A DNA stretch of 64,000 nucleotides from NCBI GenBank assembly GCA_018398805.1, contig JAGFBZ010002028.1, positions 62,001 to 126,000 of the forward strand, given 5' to 3'. Below the pieces are notes generated by a model. It worked only from the letters and a program-made list of their open reading frames with translations. It ran no database searches and was not told where the DNA came from. Position 1 is the first letter of the stretch; the number at the start of each line of letters is the position of its first letter. Position numbers and translations under genes: made by a program. Of the stretch, positions 13,542-26,100 are shown in pieces. Source of the stretch: Hirundichthys speculiger (taxonomy: Eukaryota; Chordata; Actinopteri; Beloniformes; Exocoetidae).

Positions 13542-13748
13542 CGGGGTGCCCAATCCTGGTCCTCGAAGAGCCCCTATCCAGCATGTTTTAGAGATTTCCC
13601 ACCTTCAACACACCTGATTCTAACTAATGGTCGTTATCAGGTAGCCATCAAAGTCTGCACAAGTCTGTTGATGACACAGCCACTTCAACATCTAAACATC
13701 TAAAACCTGCTGGATAGGGCTCTCTAGGACCAGGATTGGGCACCCCTG
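13542..13748. repeat. fold-back repeat in likely casq2 3' UTR
   Basis: The left end GGGGTGCCCAATCCTGGTCC and the right end are reverse complements over about 40 bases with few mismatches (GGACCAGGATTGGGCACCCC). It resembles the short hAT-like elements with CAGGGGTGCCCAA ends in fish. No clean target duplication was found. The inner motif CAACACACCTGATTCTAAC recurs at 48150. It lies 50 bases after the casq2 stop, before the candidate polyadenylation signal. Confidence 0.65.
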
Positions 13749-14083
13749 TTATAAACAACGTAGATGAGAGTTTTAAAAGACAGAAAAAAAAGTGAAATGA
13801 CATCAATATTATTTGTCACCTATATTCATCATCAAGTTAGCGCGGTGCCTGAAGCTGTATTTGTCCTGTACTCACAAGGGTAATGACATGATTTCATTTT
13901 CTTTCCTTTTTTTGCCACTAGGAGGCATCATTGAAAAAAAAAACAGATGCTAAAACGCTCCATAAAGTTGAGCAGAAAGAGCAACTCTACTCTGTAGACA
14001 CTTGAATCCAAATTACTTATATGTATGCACACTTGCAAACTTGCAGTGGAATATATGAGGCTCTGGTGAATCCTAAATAATCA

Positions 14084-14089
14084 AATAAA
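14084..14089 (+). terminator. candidate casq2 polyadenylation signal
   Basis: AATAAA about 590 bases after the casq2 stop codon, the first canonical signal downstream on the plus strand. Confidence 0.4.
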
Positions 14090-14099
14090 AAAAAGTCAA

Positions 14100-17000
14100 T
14101 GACTCCATGGATTTCTTATATGCTGCTTTTAGGATGTGTATGTCAGAATATATACTCTAGATCACCCTCATTAAGAAATTACTGGCTGATCAGTGGGCAT
14201 TTCCACCTTGAATTATGCAAACACTTGTAAATAATTCAGTCATATTTGGCTCCTAATGGGAGCAGGGACCTGGTCATCGACGATAGGGGGAGCTTTGGGG
14301 TGAGACGGGCTTGAAGGCTGCCCGTCGGGGCCCAACAAACTGCATAAAGAGCAGAGACAGTCCTGCCGAACACCTTACACTCAACATGAATAAATAATAC
14401 GAGGCTATGTACGAATCGTTATTCCCCTGGAGGTAGATGCAGCGTGTCAACAGGATGTTTGCGTCATTGTGTGGGATTTACACCTGATCCATTCCACACA
14501 TTTAAACGTGACCTGAGGCAAGTAAACAAGTCGTGGCATCTCCTGAGGAAAAAGATTTGAGCCAAGGTAGCGGTGTTTTGATGTTCTGCAGGACCCTCAG
14601 GTCACAGGACCCCTGTGACTGTCGGCTGAGATGAGGTTTTACATGACTACGAGAAGGGGAAGGGGACTGACTTCTCATTTGTTCCTCACAGGATGGGAAG
14701 GATGACTTCACCGTGGGTGATTGGGGCTTAAGATGTTCAATTTAAAACATTCAAGAACAAAAAAAAAAAAAAAAAAGACAGCAGTAAGATGTATCAAGGT
14801 GTTGATTTCTGCTCAAAACTGAAGTTTATAGAACCTAGATTTACTCTCATGGCTTGAAATAGACATGAACAAGTCATTACAGAGGAAATGGAGAGGCAGA
14901 ATTGAAGGGAAGAAAACATTCCATTTAGATGCAAATGCTCCTCATTTTCCTCTCCATCCAGCATCCTCCTCTTCGTCCTCCTTCTTCACGGAGCAGGCGG
15001 TTATGGGAGGGGGATTAAGCTCAGGACAGATGAGTTCCGACAGGTCGCCTCGTGCCCCCGGCTCGGGGAAGGATGAGGTTGTTCGTTTTCAGCACTGGAC
15101 ACTGACACTAACATTCATTTACTCACAAGGCCCGGCTGTGCAGCTCTGACAGGCTGACGGCAAGCCAATTACCACCGAGCTCCATGACAAAAACACAAAA
15201 AAAAAAAGAAAGAAAAGGAAAAAGCAACCAAAACAAGGCCAAAAAAGCTGATATTTTGCCCAGGCGTATCAAGCAGCAGGGCAGGACACTTAATGCAGCG
15301 CGACAGAGGAGGCTGCTAGCGAGCCTGCAGCTAGGCCAGGAAGCTAGCGCAGATGGAGGAGCTGATGAATTGAACAGTGAGCTAGTTGGGAAGTGTGTGT
15401 GTGAAAGGTAGCTACAAAACTGGGAGATTTCTCTCCAGTTAATCAGACTGACAGCAGTTTATGATTTGGTTGCAGAGGAAACATAAATCTAACACGTATC
15501 ACAGCGTTTTGTGGAAGTCAACAGAAGTGGAGCTTGCAGTCGTTTTTATTCCTCTTCTTGTCTCACAATAATATCAGTCATGAATGACGATGGACGAGTT
15601 CACAGCCCTGAACAACACTCAAGATGCTAAAATGTTGTAGCACTTTGTACAAGCACACTGACTAAGTTTACATGGACTGCGACCATCCAGTTGCTAACCT
15701 TGTGCTAAACAAGACCAGAGGTGAAACTGGGCCTGAATTTTTGATGGAGCACCGCTGCAGTAAGAGACCAGCACCTCTCTAAAATAGACATTCAAAACCA
15801 GTCAGAGCAGCACGTTCGACAAGAAAACAGATCTAACGGCGTGTCTAATTACACAACACTCTTGTCTACTTTTATCTGCTTCTCAGTCGTTCCAAATTAT
15901 GGGTTGTGGTGAGGAAGCATTTCCCTTCTCTTGACGGAACTGCATTTGTATCAAAGGATCTTTTGCTGTGATGGAGCTTTGGGCCATTCCCGCCTACTTT
16001 CATCCCCGCTAATAAACCGCTACAAGTGGTTTTAGAGTTAACTCATTGTAAGCTCAGTATTTAGCATCCATAATGGTTCTAGCTCAGACATTTCTATCAT
16101 AATAAATGTGATATTGTTATAATAATATGCCTATAAATAGAATACAAGATGTGTCTTAATGTGTAATTGTTAACTTTTGGTAATTACTTTTTTTCAGTTT
16201 TAAGATTTAAGAAGATTCTTATTCAGAATATCGTCTTAATTGGGTTAAGATTAAAACAGTTTTGTCCCTATAAATGCAGTATCTGTTAGCTCCTTCTGCT
16301 GAGTCCCAGCACAGTACTTAATTTAGAAGAAGACTAATCAGAGATCCACTGCAGTTGTGCTAAATAAGTCTCTCCTGGCGCTGTTTCCTGAACCATTGCC
16401 CCACTTCTCCCTGCAGCTGAGCTGAAACCACAAAACAGCAGTCTTTTACAACAAACCTAAATATGTAAAAAAAAAAAAAAAAGGGGGAAATTCTAACTAT
16501 GCAGACTTTAAACGTTAGAAGGACGCAGGTAAGATAATTTAACCCAGAGACCCTGTAATGATGCTATGAAAGCTGCCTATTGCATTATGGGAAATAGCGA
16601 CAAATCTGGTTATTTTTTTGGTTATGCTGTATACTTGATAGTGGGTAGTATATTTTGGAAAAAGTACTATGTACAACATCTAAAGTCTGTGGTTTTGAAA
16701 GCTCCTTCAGTGTCTCAACCAACTTGGTTCTGTTCAACATCAACAACACCAACAGACGTTTTTACAAATATTCATAAAAATGTTTTATTCATTTATTTTA
16801 CAAGTTAAAACTGAAAACTGTCTTACACTGCAATGTCACGTCATTATCATAAAGTTGTCCATCAAATACTAAGCAATGAAAGAAGACTGTAACCTGGCAA
16901 CAGTGTGACAGATGGTGGAGGATGTAAATGGAGGGGGGGGGGGGGGGGCTGGACAAGTGAACTGGAATGGATTACATACACATACACATTCGTGCTGGTT

Positions 17001-17679
17001 TACATAAACAGATACAGTGTAAAAACAGGAGGCACAGTAACATTGGGATCATACAAAGTTAATCTGTCGGTATAAAATACGTTGGTTGGTGCTCGACCGG
17101 ATCAGCTCTGCTGTCTGACCCAAACCAGATCGCTGACACCAATCACAGCACGGCGTCTCTTCTGCCTTTCAAATCAAGCACTGATCTACAAAATCATACA
17201 TCTGGCACTTTTTTTTTTTTAACCATGTCACTTAAAAAATATGTGAAACAAGTATTTGAATTCAGTTTTATACAAACATCATCCTCTCTGTGACGTTACA
17301 AAGTTTAACAGCCAGGGGGCAGTAGAGGATACTGTTTGAGTGACTGAGTTTACCTCTTGGTGAGTAAACAGATGAGTTATGACAGGGACAGGGGGGACTG
17401 ATGGGATTTTAAGGTATTGTTTTAGCTTATTTTCTGTATTTTTCTGTCTTCATCATGTGAACTGACTCATTGTGAGAATGAAGCTGGAATAATCCCTCCC
17501 GAGCCCTCTGTGATGGGACTGACCTCGAGGGATTTCAGGCTTGTCAGACAACAGAAGTGAGACATGGCAATAAAAGGGAAAACCAGCCAGTCCTGTTGGG
17601 AATGAGGTTCCGCCCTGCTGCAGCGCTCTCAGCGTTCATGCAACTCTTTTCATTCTTTTATCGGATATTATGAATTGTA
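14100..17679. other. non-coding region between convergent casq2 and vangl1
   Basis: No exon recognised. Contains homopolymer tracts (poly-A at 14760-14776, 15198-15208 and 16468-16482; poly-G of 16 at 16933-16948). Short open frames here lack domains. Confidence 0.4.
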
Positions 17680-18437
17680 CAACCCCTGGCAAAAAAAAAA
17701 AAAAAAAAAAACAAATTCACACATGACAACCAAACTCATTTCATGCTTCATGTTGCTGTAAAATTATTATCATTTTGCATCCAGGCTCTGACCTCATCAC
17801 CACCCACAGATTCACCACTTGCAGGTGGATGTTGGAGTGATGTGGGGGTAGAGTAATAAAGAGTAATAAAGTTATGACTCGACAATGACTGAAATATAAG
17901 AAATCAGTTAAAGGAAATGGGATTTAGCATCATTAACTCCTGAGGAGAAGAAAAGGAGGTTACAGTGGATTTAGAGAAGTCATGGACCTGACGAGTAATA
18001 TTTGTGGTGAATCACGTGCAATGAGGAGGTGAAACACAAAGCTGGCTGCTTCAAGAGAAAGTTCTTAGATGATATGTGATTGTAGGTTGGTTTAAAGGAG
18101 CAGGGATGATGGCAGTCACTAACTGCAGCAAATGCACAGGACACTGAAGTCTTTGGACATTTCTGGCTTTCCATGAATTAAAGTATTTTTGGTGGTTTTG
18201 GAGTCAAAGAGCAGAACATTACAACTTTTCTTGAGGAAAGACACATCAACCCAGTAACAATGCCAGCTAACAGTACTAACTGTGATTGTATACGTCCCCA
18301 TGATTTTTCATTATGTATTTATTCCTTTTCATATGAAAAAAATCCAACAGTTTTATTTTCTTTTACAAACAGCTGAAAGAACGTCTTTTAAGAGCTGTGA
18401 TCCCATATTTTTTAATTTTTTTTTTTGCCAGGGGTTG
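17680..18437 (+). mobile_element. internally deleted Tc1-like element with CAACCCCTGGC ends
   Basis: Inverted ends CAACCCCTGGCAAAAA and TTTTTGCCAGGGGTTG bound 758 bases; the left end follows TA, the right is followed by CA (probably mutated TA). The interior keeps weak Tc1-like transposase coding traces, for example GTTAAAGGAAATGGGATTTA near 17909 and an AAAGACACATCAA segment near 18238. Much too short for a full element and without an open transposase frame. Confidence 0.75.
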
Positions 18438-19889
18438 CAGTGATAAAGGGAAACCGTGTTTCCTGAGAGATCATAATCCGTGGTTGGTCCTCATTTGTTG
18501 TAGTAACATATTCAGTTCACAAAAACCATTTACATTTGATATATTTGATGAAAACTCAATGCTTTCTCCAGGAATTTTTCACATTAAAAGCCTTGCGCCT
18601 TGGTACCATGTATACACTATATACCAATTTTTAATATCATGGTCAGATATCTTCTTTCTCTCTGCAAGTTTCCAAACTTTTCTCAATGAAATTTTTCTCA
18701 CTATTGCAGCTTTCCCTTTATAGGAAGTCTTTTAATGTGAAAAAAAACATCAAAATTTGTGAAGGTTTGAAGGTAGTAGCTTGATATCAATCTGAATGTT
18801 AATTATTGTTAGTATTAAACTGTTGAATACGGAGAGACTTGCTTCTGTGAAAATTGACGTTTGAGTTCTTGTAACTGAATTCAGGTGGATCCAGTTTGGA
18901 GTTTGGAAGTTGCCTTTTACATCACAAGTAACAGTTCAAGTCACGTTAATTTCCCGCTGTGGAATCCAAATGTGCTTTGGAGAAATCAGTAGTACTTTTT
19001 CTTTCCATCTAGTCATGTCCGGCAGCTGCAGCAGACACCAAAGCCCTGAGAAGACCGCTGAACCACTGATGGAAAGCAAACGTCTCTGGCCGCGTGTCCA
19101 TCATTCTGCGCCTTTTATGATTCGCTGCGTTTGCAGTCCAGCCTGGTGTTCACGCTTCATGAAATATATCAGATTGTTTTTCTACTTTGCACCAGGAGAA
19201 GAATGCAGCATCAAAACAGTTCAAAGCACTCGGTTGTGCTTCTGGGTGTCGTAAACTGGACCTGTTATGGAGCGTAACAAGAAAAAGAGTTTGGTTGGAG
19301 CTCTGCAGATGTCCAGGCTGAGGGCGAATATTCCCACATTTTGAGGCTTTGTTTTTTTTTTTTATTAATACACAAAAGTGTGCATTTAATGCAAACTGAT
19401 TGCTGTTTGTTTTTTTTTTTTTTTTGGTCCAGGACATCTAAAAGGTCTTCAAAACCTCCACTGTTGCAGAAAAGATGACAGCACTTCCCATCGAGTTTCC
19501 TTGTATCGCACACCCATAGTGGTTTGTCTGTCCTCTGGAAAATTCAGAGTCCCTGCAGGGATGTCAGAAACCTGGGAACATGTTTCTTTTTTTTTTTTTT
19601 TTTTTTTTTTTGGCTCCAGCATCTCAAATGCAGTATGCGACAGGTGATTGTGTTGACACAAAAATGACACACACACACATACAGTATGTGCACACAACCA
19701 AGGTGTCTGAATCCATGTGAGCGAAATCCTGCAAGAACTCTTCTTTTGATCAAAGTCAAACATTTAGAGATCAGTAAATTCAGACATGAGATATGCAGAT
19801 TCATACAGAAAAACTTCAAACCCAAAATGAAAAACGCGTGAGCAACTCAACATGGTGAGGAATAAAAGCGCGAGAAACAGCTGGCCATC
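18438..19889. other. vangl1 3' UTR and downstream flank
   Basis: Non-coding, with poly-T tracts at 19350-19362, 19411-19425 and 19587-19611 on the plus strand. TTTATT at 19360-19365 (AATAAA on the minus strand) is a possible vangl1 polyadenylation signal about 530 bases past the stop. Confidence 0.35.
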
Positions 19890-20150
19890 CTAAACGGAGG
19901 TTTCGGACTGTAGTCGCAGGACAAACTTGTGAGATTTGGGGTCGATGTACTCCTCTGACATCTGGATGTAGGGAATCTTCTTGGCTGTTATCACCAGGCT
20001 GAAGTCCACACATTTCAGCAGGAAGACAGTTCCGTCTTTCAGGCCGCTGGTGACTGACGCCTCGCTGATCAGTGTCCACTGACGAGCCAGCCAGTGGTCC
20101 CGGCTGTACTGCAGGGTCGGACCGGGGGTCAGGTAGCTCTCTAGGAACGC
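19890..20150 (-). CDS. vangl1: vangl1 last coding exon with PDZ-binding end
   Basis: 261 bases including the TAG stop. Encodes [51 protein letters not shown]. The final ETSV is the class I PDZ ligand used by Vangl proteins. Confidence 0.94.
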   Translation of the reverse strand, partial: AFLESYLTPGPTLQYSRDHWLARQWTLISEASVTSGLKDGTVFLLKCVDFSLVITAKKIPYIQMSEEYIDPKSHKFVLRLQSETSV

Positions 20151-23100
20151 CTGGGAGGGAGGAGCACAAACAGAACGCGTCAATACTGAAATCAGTATCC
20201 AAATGAATATTGAGGAGTGTGACGATGGCGTGTTCGGGACGCCGGACCGACCTTGGGTGTCATGTTGTTGGTGATGCAGAAGGCCAGGTGCTGCTGGATG
20301 CTCTCCATGCTGTGGCAGTGCTGCTGCTTGGTGGTCCTCAGGTACTTCTGCAGGGCCCGGGCCATGGAGGGGAAGATGGCCTGCGCTGCCTCTCGCGGGT
20401 CCATCACGTCCCCCGGAGACTTTTTCTGCTCTTCTTCCTGCATGCGTTTTATGTGGGTGAAGGCCTCCTTCTACCGCCACCACCAGACTGGGAGGAAAGC
20501 AGAAAACAGAGTTTCCTTTGATGAGAACCTGTCTCCCTATTCCAGAAACAGCACTGCAGATGGCTGCTCCCTGACTCACCGCGCCTTCCGTTTGCGGACG
20601 CGCCTCTCGTGCTCGGCCTCTTCGTAGTACAGCTCGTTGTGGCTGGTGTCTCTGCGCCGGGCTGCGGCTGCGATCATCGCTCTGGACTGGGAGTGTGCGA
20701 GACCTGCTGCAGCACTGTTCCCCGGACCTGCGGCGTCAAAAACAAATATGACCGGTGATGTGCATGGGAACCTCACAGGTAAAGAGGCGACGACGAGGGA
20801 GGAGGAGGAGGGTGGGGGGGGGACAGAAGTCTTTGATGATGACATTAAGTGCAATGTGAGGGAACAAGCTGCCGTTAAAGTGGAGGGGTTAGAATACCAA
20901 AGAACATAAACCTCGCTTCATTTCCTTTTATCACCTGCAGCGCTGAAACTCCAGGAGCTGACGGGAGTCGCCACACGCAGTCATAACTCAAAAAACGGTT
21001 CCCAAGCAATGTGATTGTTAAAAAAGAAAATGTATCTAAGAAAAACAAGTATTCCTCCCACGCATGTCGCTACTGACATTCAAACATTCACACTGTCGGT
21101 GCCTCCAGTCAGCGCGAGGCGTCTAATTAAATGAGCATCTCGGGCAACTTCAAAAGGGGACGTTTTTCAGGACGCGGATGGAAAGGCTGCTGGTGAACCC
21201 TGCCTGATGCTAATGCACGTTAAAAGCAGGCACAGTTGGTGAATAATTTACGTGGGGCAAGGATCGGAGCATGAGGAGAATAATTCATGCACGGAGAGAA
21301 GGAAGATTTCACCCTGCTCCGCTCGTGCTTGAAGAAACCCTTTTTAGTGAGAAGTTTTACGCTGATTTGGAGTTTTGTTAGAAGCTTTTTAAAACCATTT
21401 CTGTATCACATTTGCATTGCAATCAGGGGTGGAGGAGTCCTCAAGTCTTTGTAAAAGATTTGCCTGGTTCTGTGTAGAGTTGGACCTGAATGCTTAGATA
21501 TGTGGATATTAGTTTTTAAGGTGATGTTGTGAAGAGAAGTAATTCATCAAGGTGAACATGGATGGTCTTTGTAGCTAGAAGGGGATTTGTTTCAGACAGT
21601 TCAAACACATACGGCGATGATCAAGATGCTGGCGCCTGTTACAATCTTATGCCCATTTTATAGTGAGGTTTCTCCAGAAACGTGCGTTTGGAAGTTTATC
21701 TTCACTTCTTGTCACGTAGCATCAAGTTCTGGACCTTGTGCTTGCGTGGTGACTCTAGGGATGTAACGATATGGAAAATTTGATATCTCGATTATAGTGA
21801 CCAAATTATCACGGTTTACGATATTATCACGATATTCTTAATTGCTGTACAAATGTCTAAAAAAAACATACATTTGAATAATTTCACAAAATCTTGTGAT
21901 TTTCTTGTCATATTAAAACATCAGAATCCAAAATCTTATCAAAATGAAACTTTGACATTCAACAGAGAAACAACTGGCACAGAAAGAGGTTTTATTTTAA
22001 ATGAACAAAATAAGTAACAGGAACAAAGCTTATTTGTCTGGTGTAAATTTAAATAAACACTTTAACAGCCATAGTAGGTCAAAATATGCAAACAATTATC
22101 AGGAACAAAAATTATAGTGCAAGTTCAAATGAAATAAACTTTTGACTTTAAGCTGAACCTTAAATAAGTATAAATGTGCAAATGAAGAAACAGTTATATA
22201 AGAGCCAAAAATGTTGTTATGAATTGTAGTTCACTCTGTGTGTCTGTGGGTGTCGCTGTGTTGTTACCTGAGGGTCAGGTATAAAGGTAGCTGCCTGTTA
22301 TTGGTTAGGTGTTTGACCCGGAAGGGCAAAAGGTTTTTGACCGCTGTGGTGCTAACTGCCGGTGTTATGGTTGTTGGATCAGTTAATGGAATAAATTAAT
22401 ATTTTAACTGCATCAGAATAACATCGTTCCGGTCCTTTTTCGATCGACGCACAACAGTAACATTTACGAAATTGAGTTAGCGAAGTGCGTCAACCAGGTT
22501 ACTCTTGGTCAAACATCTCAGTAGCTTGAAGCATTAGCCTTAACTCCTTCAAGTTGCTTGTACAAATTACAATAAAATGGAAACAAGTGCTCTGCAGACA
22601 GGATCATTGTCCTCCACCAGTTGTCCCTCTGCATTCTTTAAAAAACAAAAACAAAATAAGCCCAGGCTGAGGCTGATATTACATATCCCGGTAATCAACC
22701 GCGATAATGAGATGAAGTCAAACGTAAACGGTAATCGTTATCGTGTAAAATTTTACAGCGCTTTACCGTAATACCAAAAACCGTTCCATCCCTAGGTGAC
22801 TCACATCTTTGTGATAGCCTGTGTGTGCAACATTGTCTCCTTCCAGAGTGGACATTGGGTTTTCAGTTTGGGTATCTGGATTCCCCCCCTTCTTCTTCTT
22901 CTTCTAAAAAATTCTTACTCGCTGTGGCTGTGAGCATCACCTGGGATGCTCACAGGTGATGAGCATCCCAGACACCAAACGAACGCTTCAGTTCAGTCCA
23001 GCATTTAAAGGGATGCTGAGGCTGAGAGGCACAATGGAAATAAAGTGCTGGCAACTTGGTGCATTTTAAACTTCATCCCCATCACATTTATTCCTTTTAT

Positions 23101-26100
23101 TTTTTTCATTGACATTCAAGTTACCTTCCACACTTCTGATGTGCACTGAAAAAAACAAAACAAAACATGGAGAACATATAGCTTGTAAGTAGCTTGTCAA
23201 GCATCATAAAATGACTTGCAGTCATTTGGATGCAGTGTGATTGAGTGTTGCGGCTGCTTTGTGCTCTGGGCGTCTCCACCCTTCAACCGAGAAGATTATT
23301 GTGTGTAAATGTGCGGCTGCAGAAAAAGGAAGAGCGGAGTAGAGATAACAGAGACTGAGGGGGTCTCTGAGCAGCTGCTGCAGGATCAAAATGAAGGACG
23401 GCGAAACTCGAGATAGAAATGACAAGACTGTCGGCGTAATTGCTATTGATTTATCCGTCGTTTCTGCGGCTGTCTCACTCTGGCATTTGAAAGGAGGCAA
23501 AAGGAGGGAAGCGAGACAAATGGCAGCAGAAAAAAAAAAAAGAGAGGAGCAAGTTAAGTTAGCACACTTGAGTGACGCTTGAGTACACTTCAGGGACAGC
23601 AATAATTTAATAGTGAATATGTGTTATACTCTCCCAGCTGTTGAAAGGATGACTTTGAACTTTTTAATCAACGTGTGGCATGCAGAGAGTGAAGAGGAGC
23701 GGGGAAAGTGAGAGTTTAACTTCAAGTGCATCTATAAATGAACACAAGCAGTATGTGAGGGTGCTTTAGTTACTTACTGTCCAAGAAGGTAGGCTTTCAT
23801 TTTTTCCCTAAAGATGTCTTAAAGGTTTAGCGTCAGTGTGAGGAGACACATGAGGACAGCAGAAAGTCAGCAGCTGAAGCAGCAATGTCATTAAAAATGT
23901 CGTTCCAACCTGCTCCAGCGTCCCAGAGCGGCTGCTAAGATAGATATCAAATAAGCATGCTTGCATTTTTGCGTGTTGTAGCACATTTCCTACAAATCAC
24001 CAGTGCTTGATATTTCTGTCAACAATTTTTCTAACTCGGCCGTGCTTGCAGATCAATTTTCTTCCTCCGAGGCAACCATTTGTTTCAGTGTATTCGAGCA
24101 GGATAATGAAATGCACCTGTAGAGACTTGAAAGCTGCTTGGGAGAGGCAATTCATCACACGGAGCGAGCTGAATAATTACTCGCTAAAGCGTTTATGTAA
24201 GTAATTATGAGGAGGAAAAATATACTATAAAAGAGTCTGAATGGTTGTGCGGTGTCGTTTTAAAATGTCTAGTGGGATGCTTAGTGATCCTGCAAATTGA
24301 AATGTTTCCTGTTCAAGAAGAAAAATACGAGTTAGTTCATAATGTATCAGCTAAGCTAAACGGCCGTTTTTTAAAACTGATTTTATGTAAAAAAAAAACT
24401 TGAAGCTTGAAGGGGAGCTTATAATTCTGGTCTTCGTTCATGAAGACTGTCAGTCTTCATAATGCGCTTCAGTGAATTTAAAACAAATGACGTCCTAGAA
24501 ATAAAAATGTAAAAATATAGGAAGCATATTCCATTATATAAAGTTGACTAACTGTATGTGCAGATTTGTGAAAATCTCTTTGAATCCAAGCTGCTTATCC
24601 ATCAGGAATTCATGAATTTAAAAAAATCTCCTTCAGGAACCAGGACGACATTTTCCACCACGTCTTCATGTATCAAACACAAACTAAACCAACGTGCACA
24701 GAAACAGCGTGTGAAAACCAAGTAGACTCCTTGATCCAGCGACTTGTAGAACCACCTTTAACGGTGTTTTCTGTTTGATGTTATCAGCCTCTCACACTGT
24801 TGTGGAGGAGTCGTAGCTCACTCTGCTCCGGTTCACTCGGGTTCACCAACATTCATTTGAGACGCTTCATATTTACTTCATTTGGATGAGATGATCACAG
24901 GTGTTTGTTCTGTTTTAAATGTCTTCAGAACCTCAGACGTAACAGTGGATGCACTTTTAATTAATTCAATTAAATAACAGGAAAAATTGGACAAGTTAAA
25001 AGTAAAGGTGTAGTAAATGGAATAGTGACAATTTCAAATGACCAAATTTTATATGAATTAATGACTCAGTCAATTTACAAATTAAACCAGAAATAGTTTT
25101 GATAATATATCAAATGGCAAAAAATTAATAAACCCCATATACAAGTGTTCAAATGTAAAGGGGGTGTGCTGTATGACTATTATTAATATCATTATTCAAT
25201 TTTAAAAAAAGCCATTATGGCTATAATGAGCAGAGAAATTTAAGGGATTTTGCTGATTCTGAAAACATGGACATACTTTGCTAGAAACCATCATTATTAT
25301 ATTTCTATTAGTTCATTAAGCAATCAAGAAAATTACTTTAAAAATAATCACTACAGAATGGCGAAATAATTACAACTAGTGTTATCTTTCTGTTAATTTG
25401 GTATTTTAATATAAATGTCTATATTTCTTATTCCATAAATTTCATGTATCAAGAGCCAAAAATGTAACCTCTGAGACTCTACTTGCCAAGACTACACAGA
25501 ACAGAGACAACAGAGCATCCCACTCACCCTCAGCAGGGGCTGCTGGGAACTCACCATCCACGTTGTAGACCTTGAGGCCGGCCAGGTGCTTGGCGGCGCG
25601 GGACTTGGAGGCAGAGAGCAGGGCCGGGTTGTGGACTGGGAAGTCACTGTAGTAGTGCTCTATGATGGCCAGAGCTGCTCGCTGAATACTGGGAAGGAAG
25701 AGGAGAGAGAATCAGAGACGGAAATCAAGGCAGCTTCAGGCCAGTTTGAGAGAGCCTGAGCTCCAAAATTGGAGGGAAAAATGTGCGAAAAATTCAACAT
25801 TTTTTCCTGGTGATTAAAAATGCTGAAACATCCTTGCAGTGAGTCTACAAGCCTTTCAACTCTGATGGAGCCGAGAGACGAAAGAAGGACAAGAGAAGGC
25901 AAAAACTGATTTTTTTTCTTTCTTTCAAAAGTCAAGAATAAGGAAAAACACATTCTTTTAGTATTTCTGAAGGGTTATAAGCACCACCAGCATAAAGCAG
26001 AGAGAGTACCTCTGGCTCTGATGGAGGTGAGAACTTGAAAGACCTGAAAGCAATATTTCAACTAATGCCAACACATGCTGAATCTTCTCACATTTACTCT

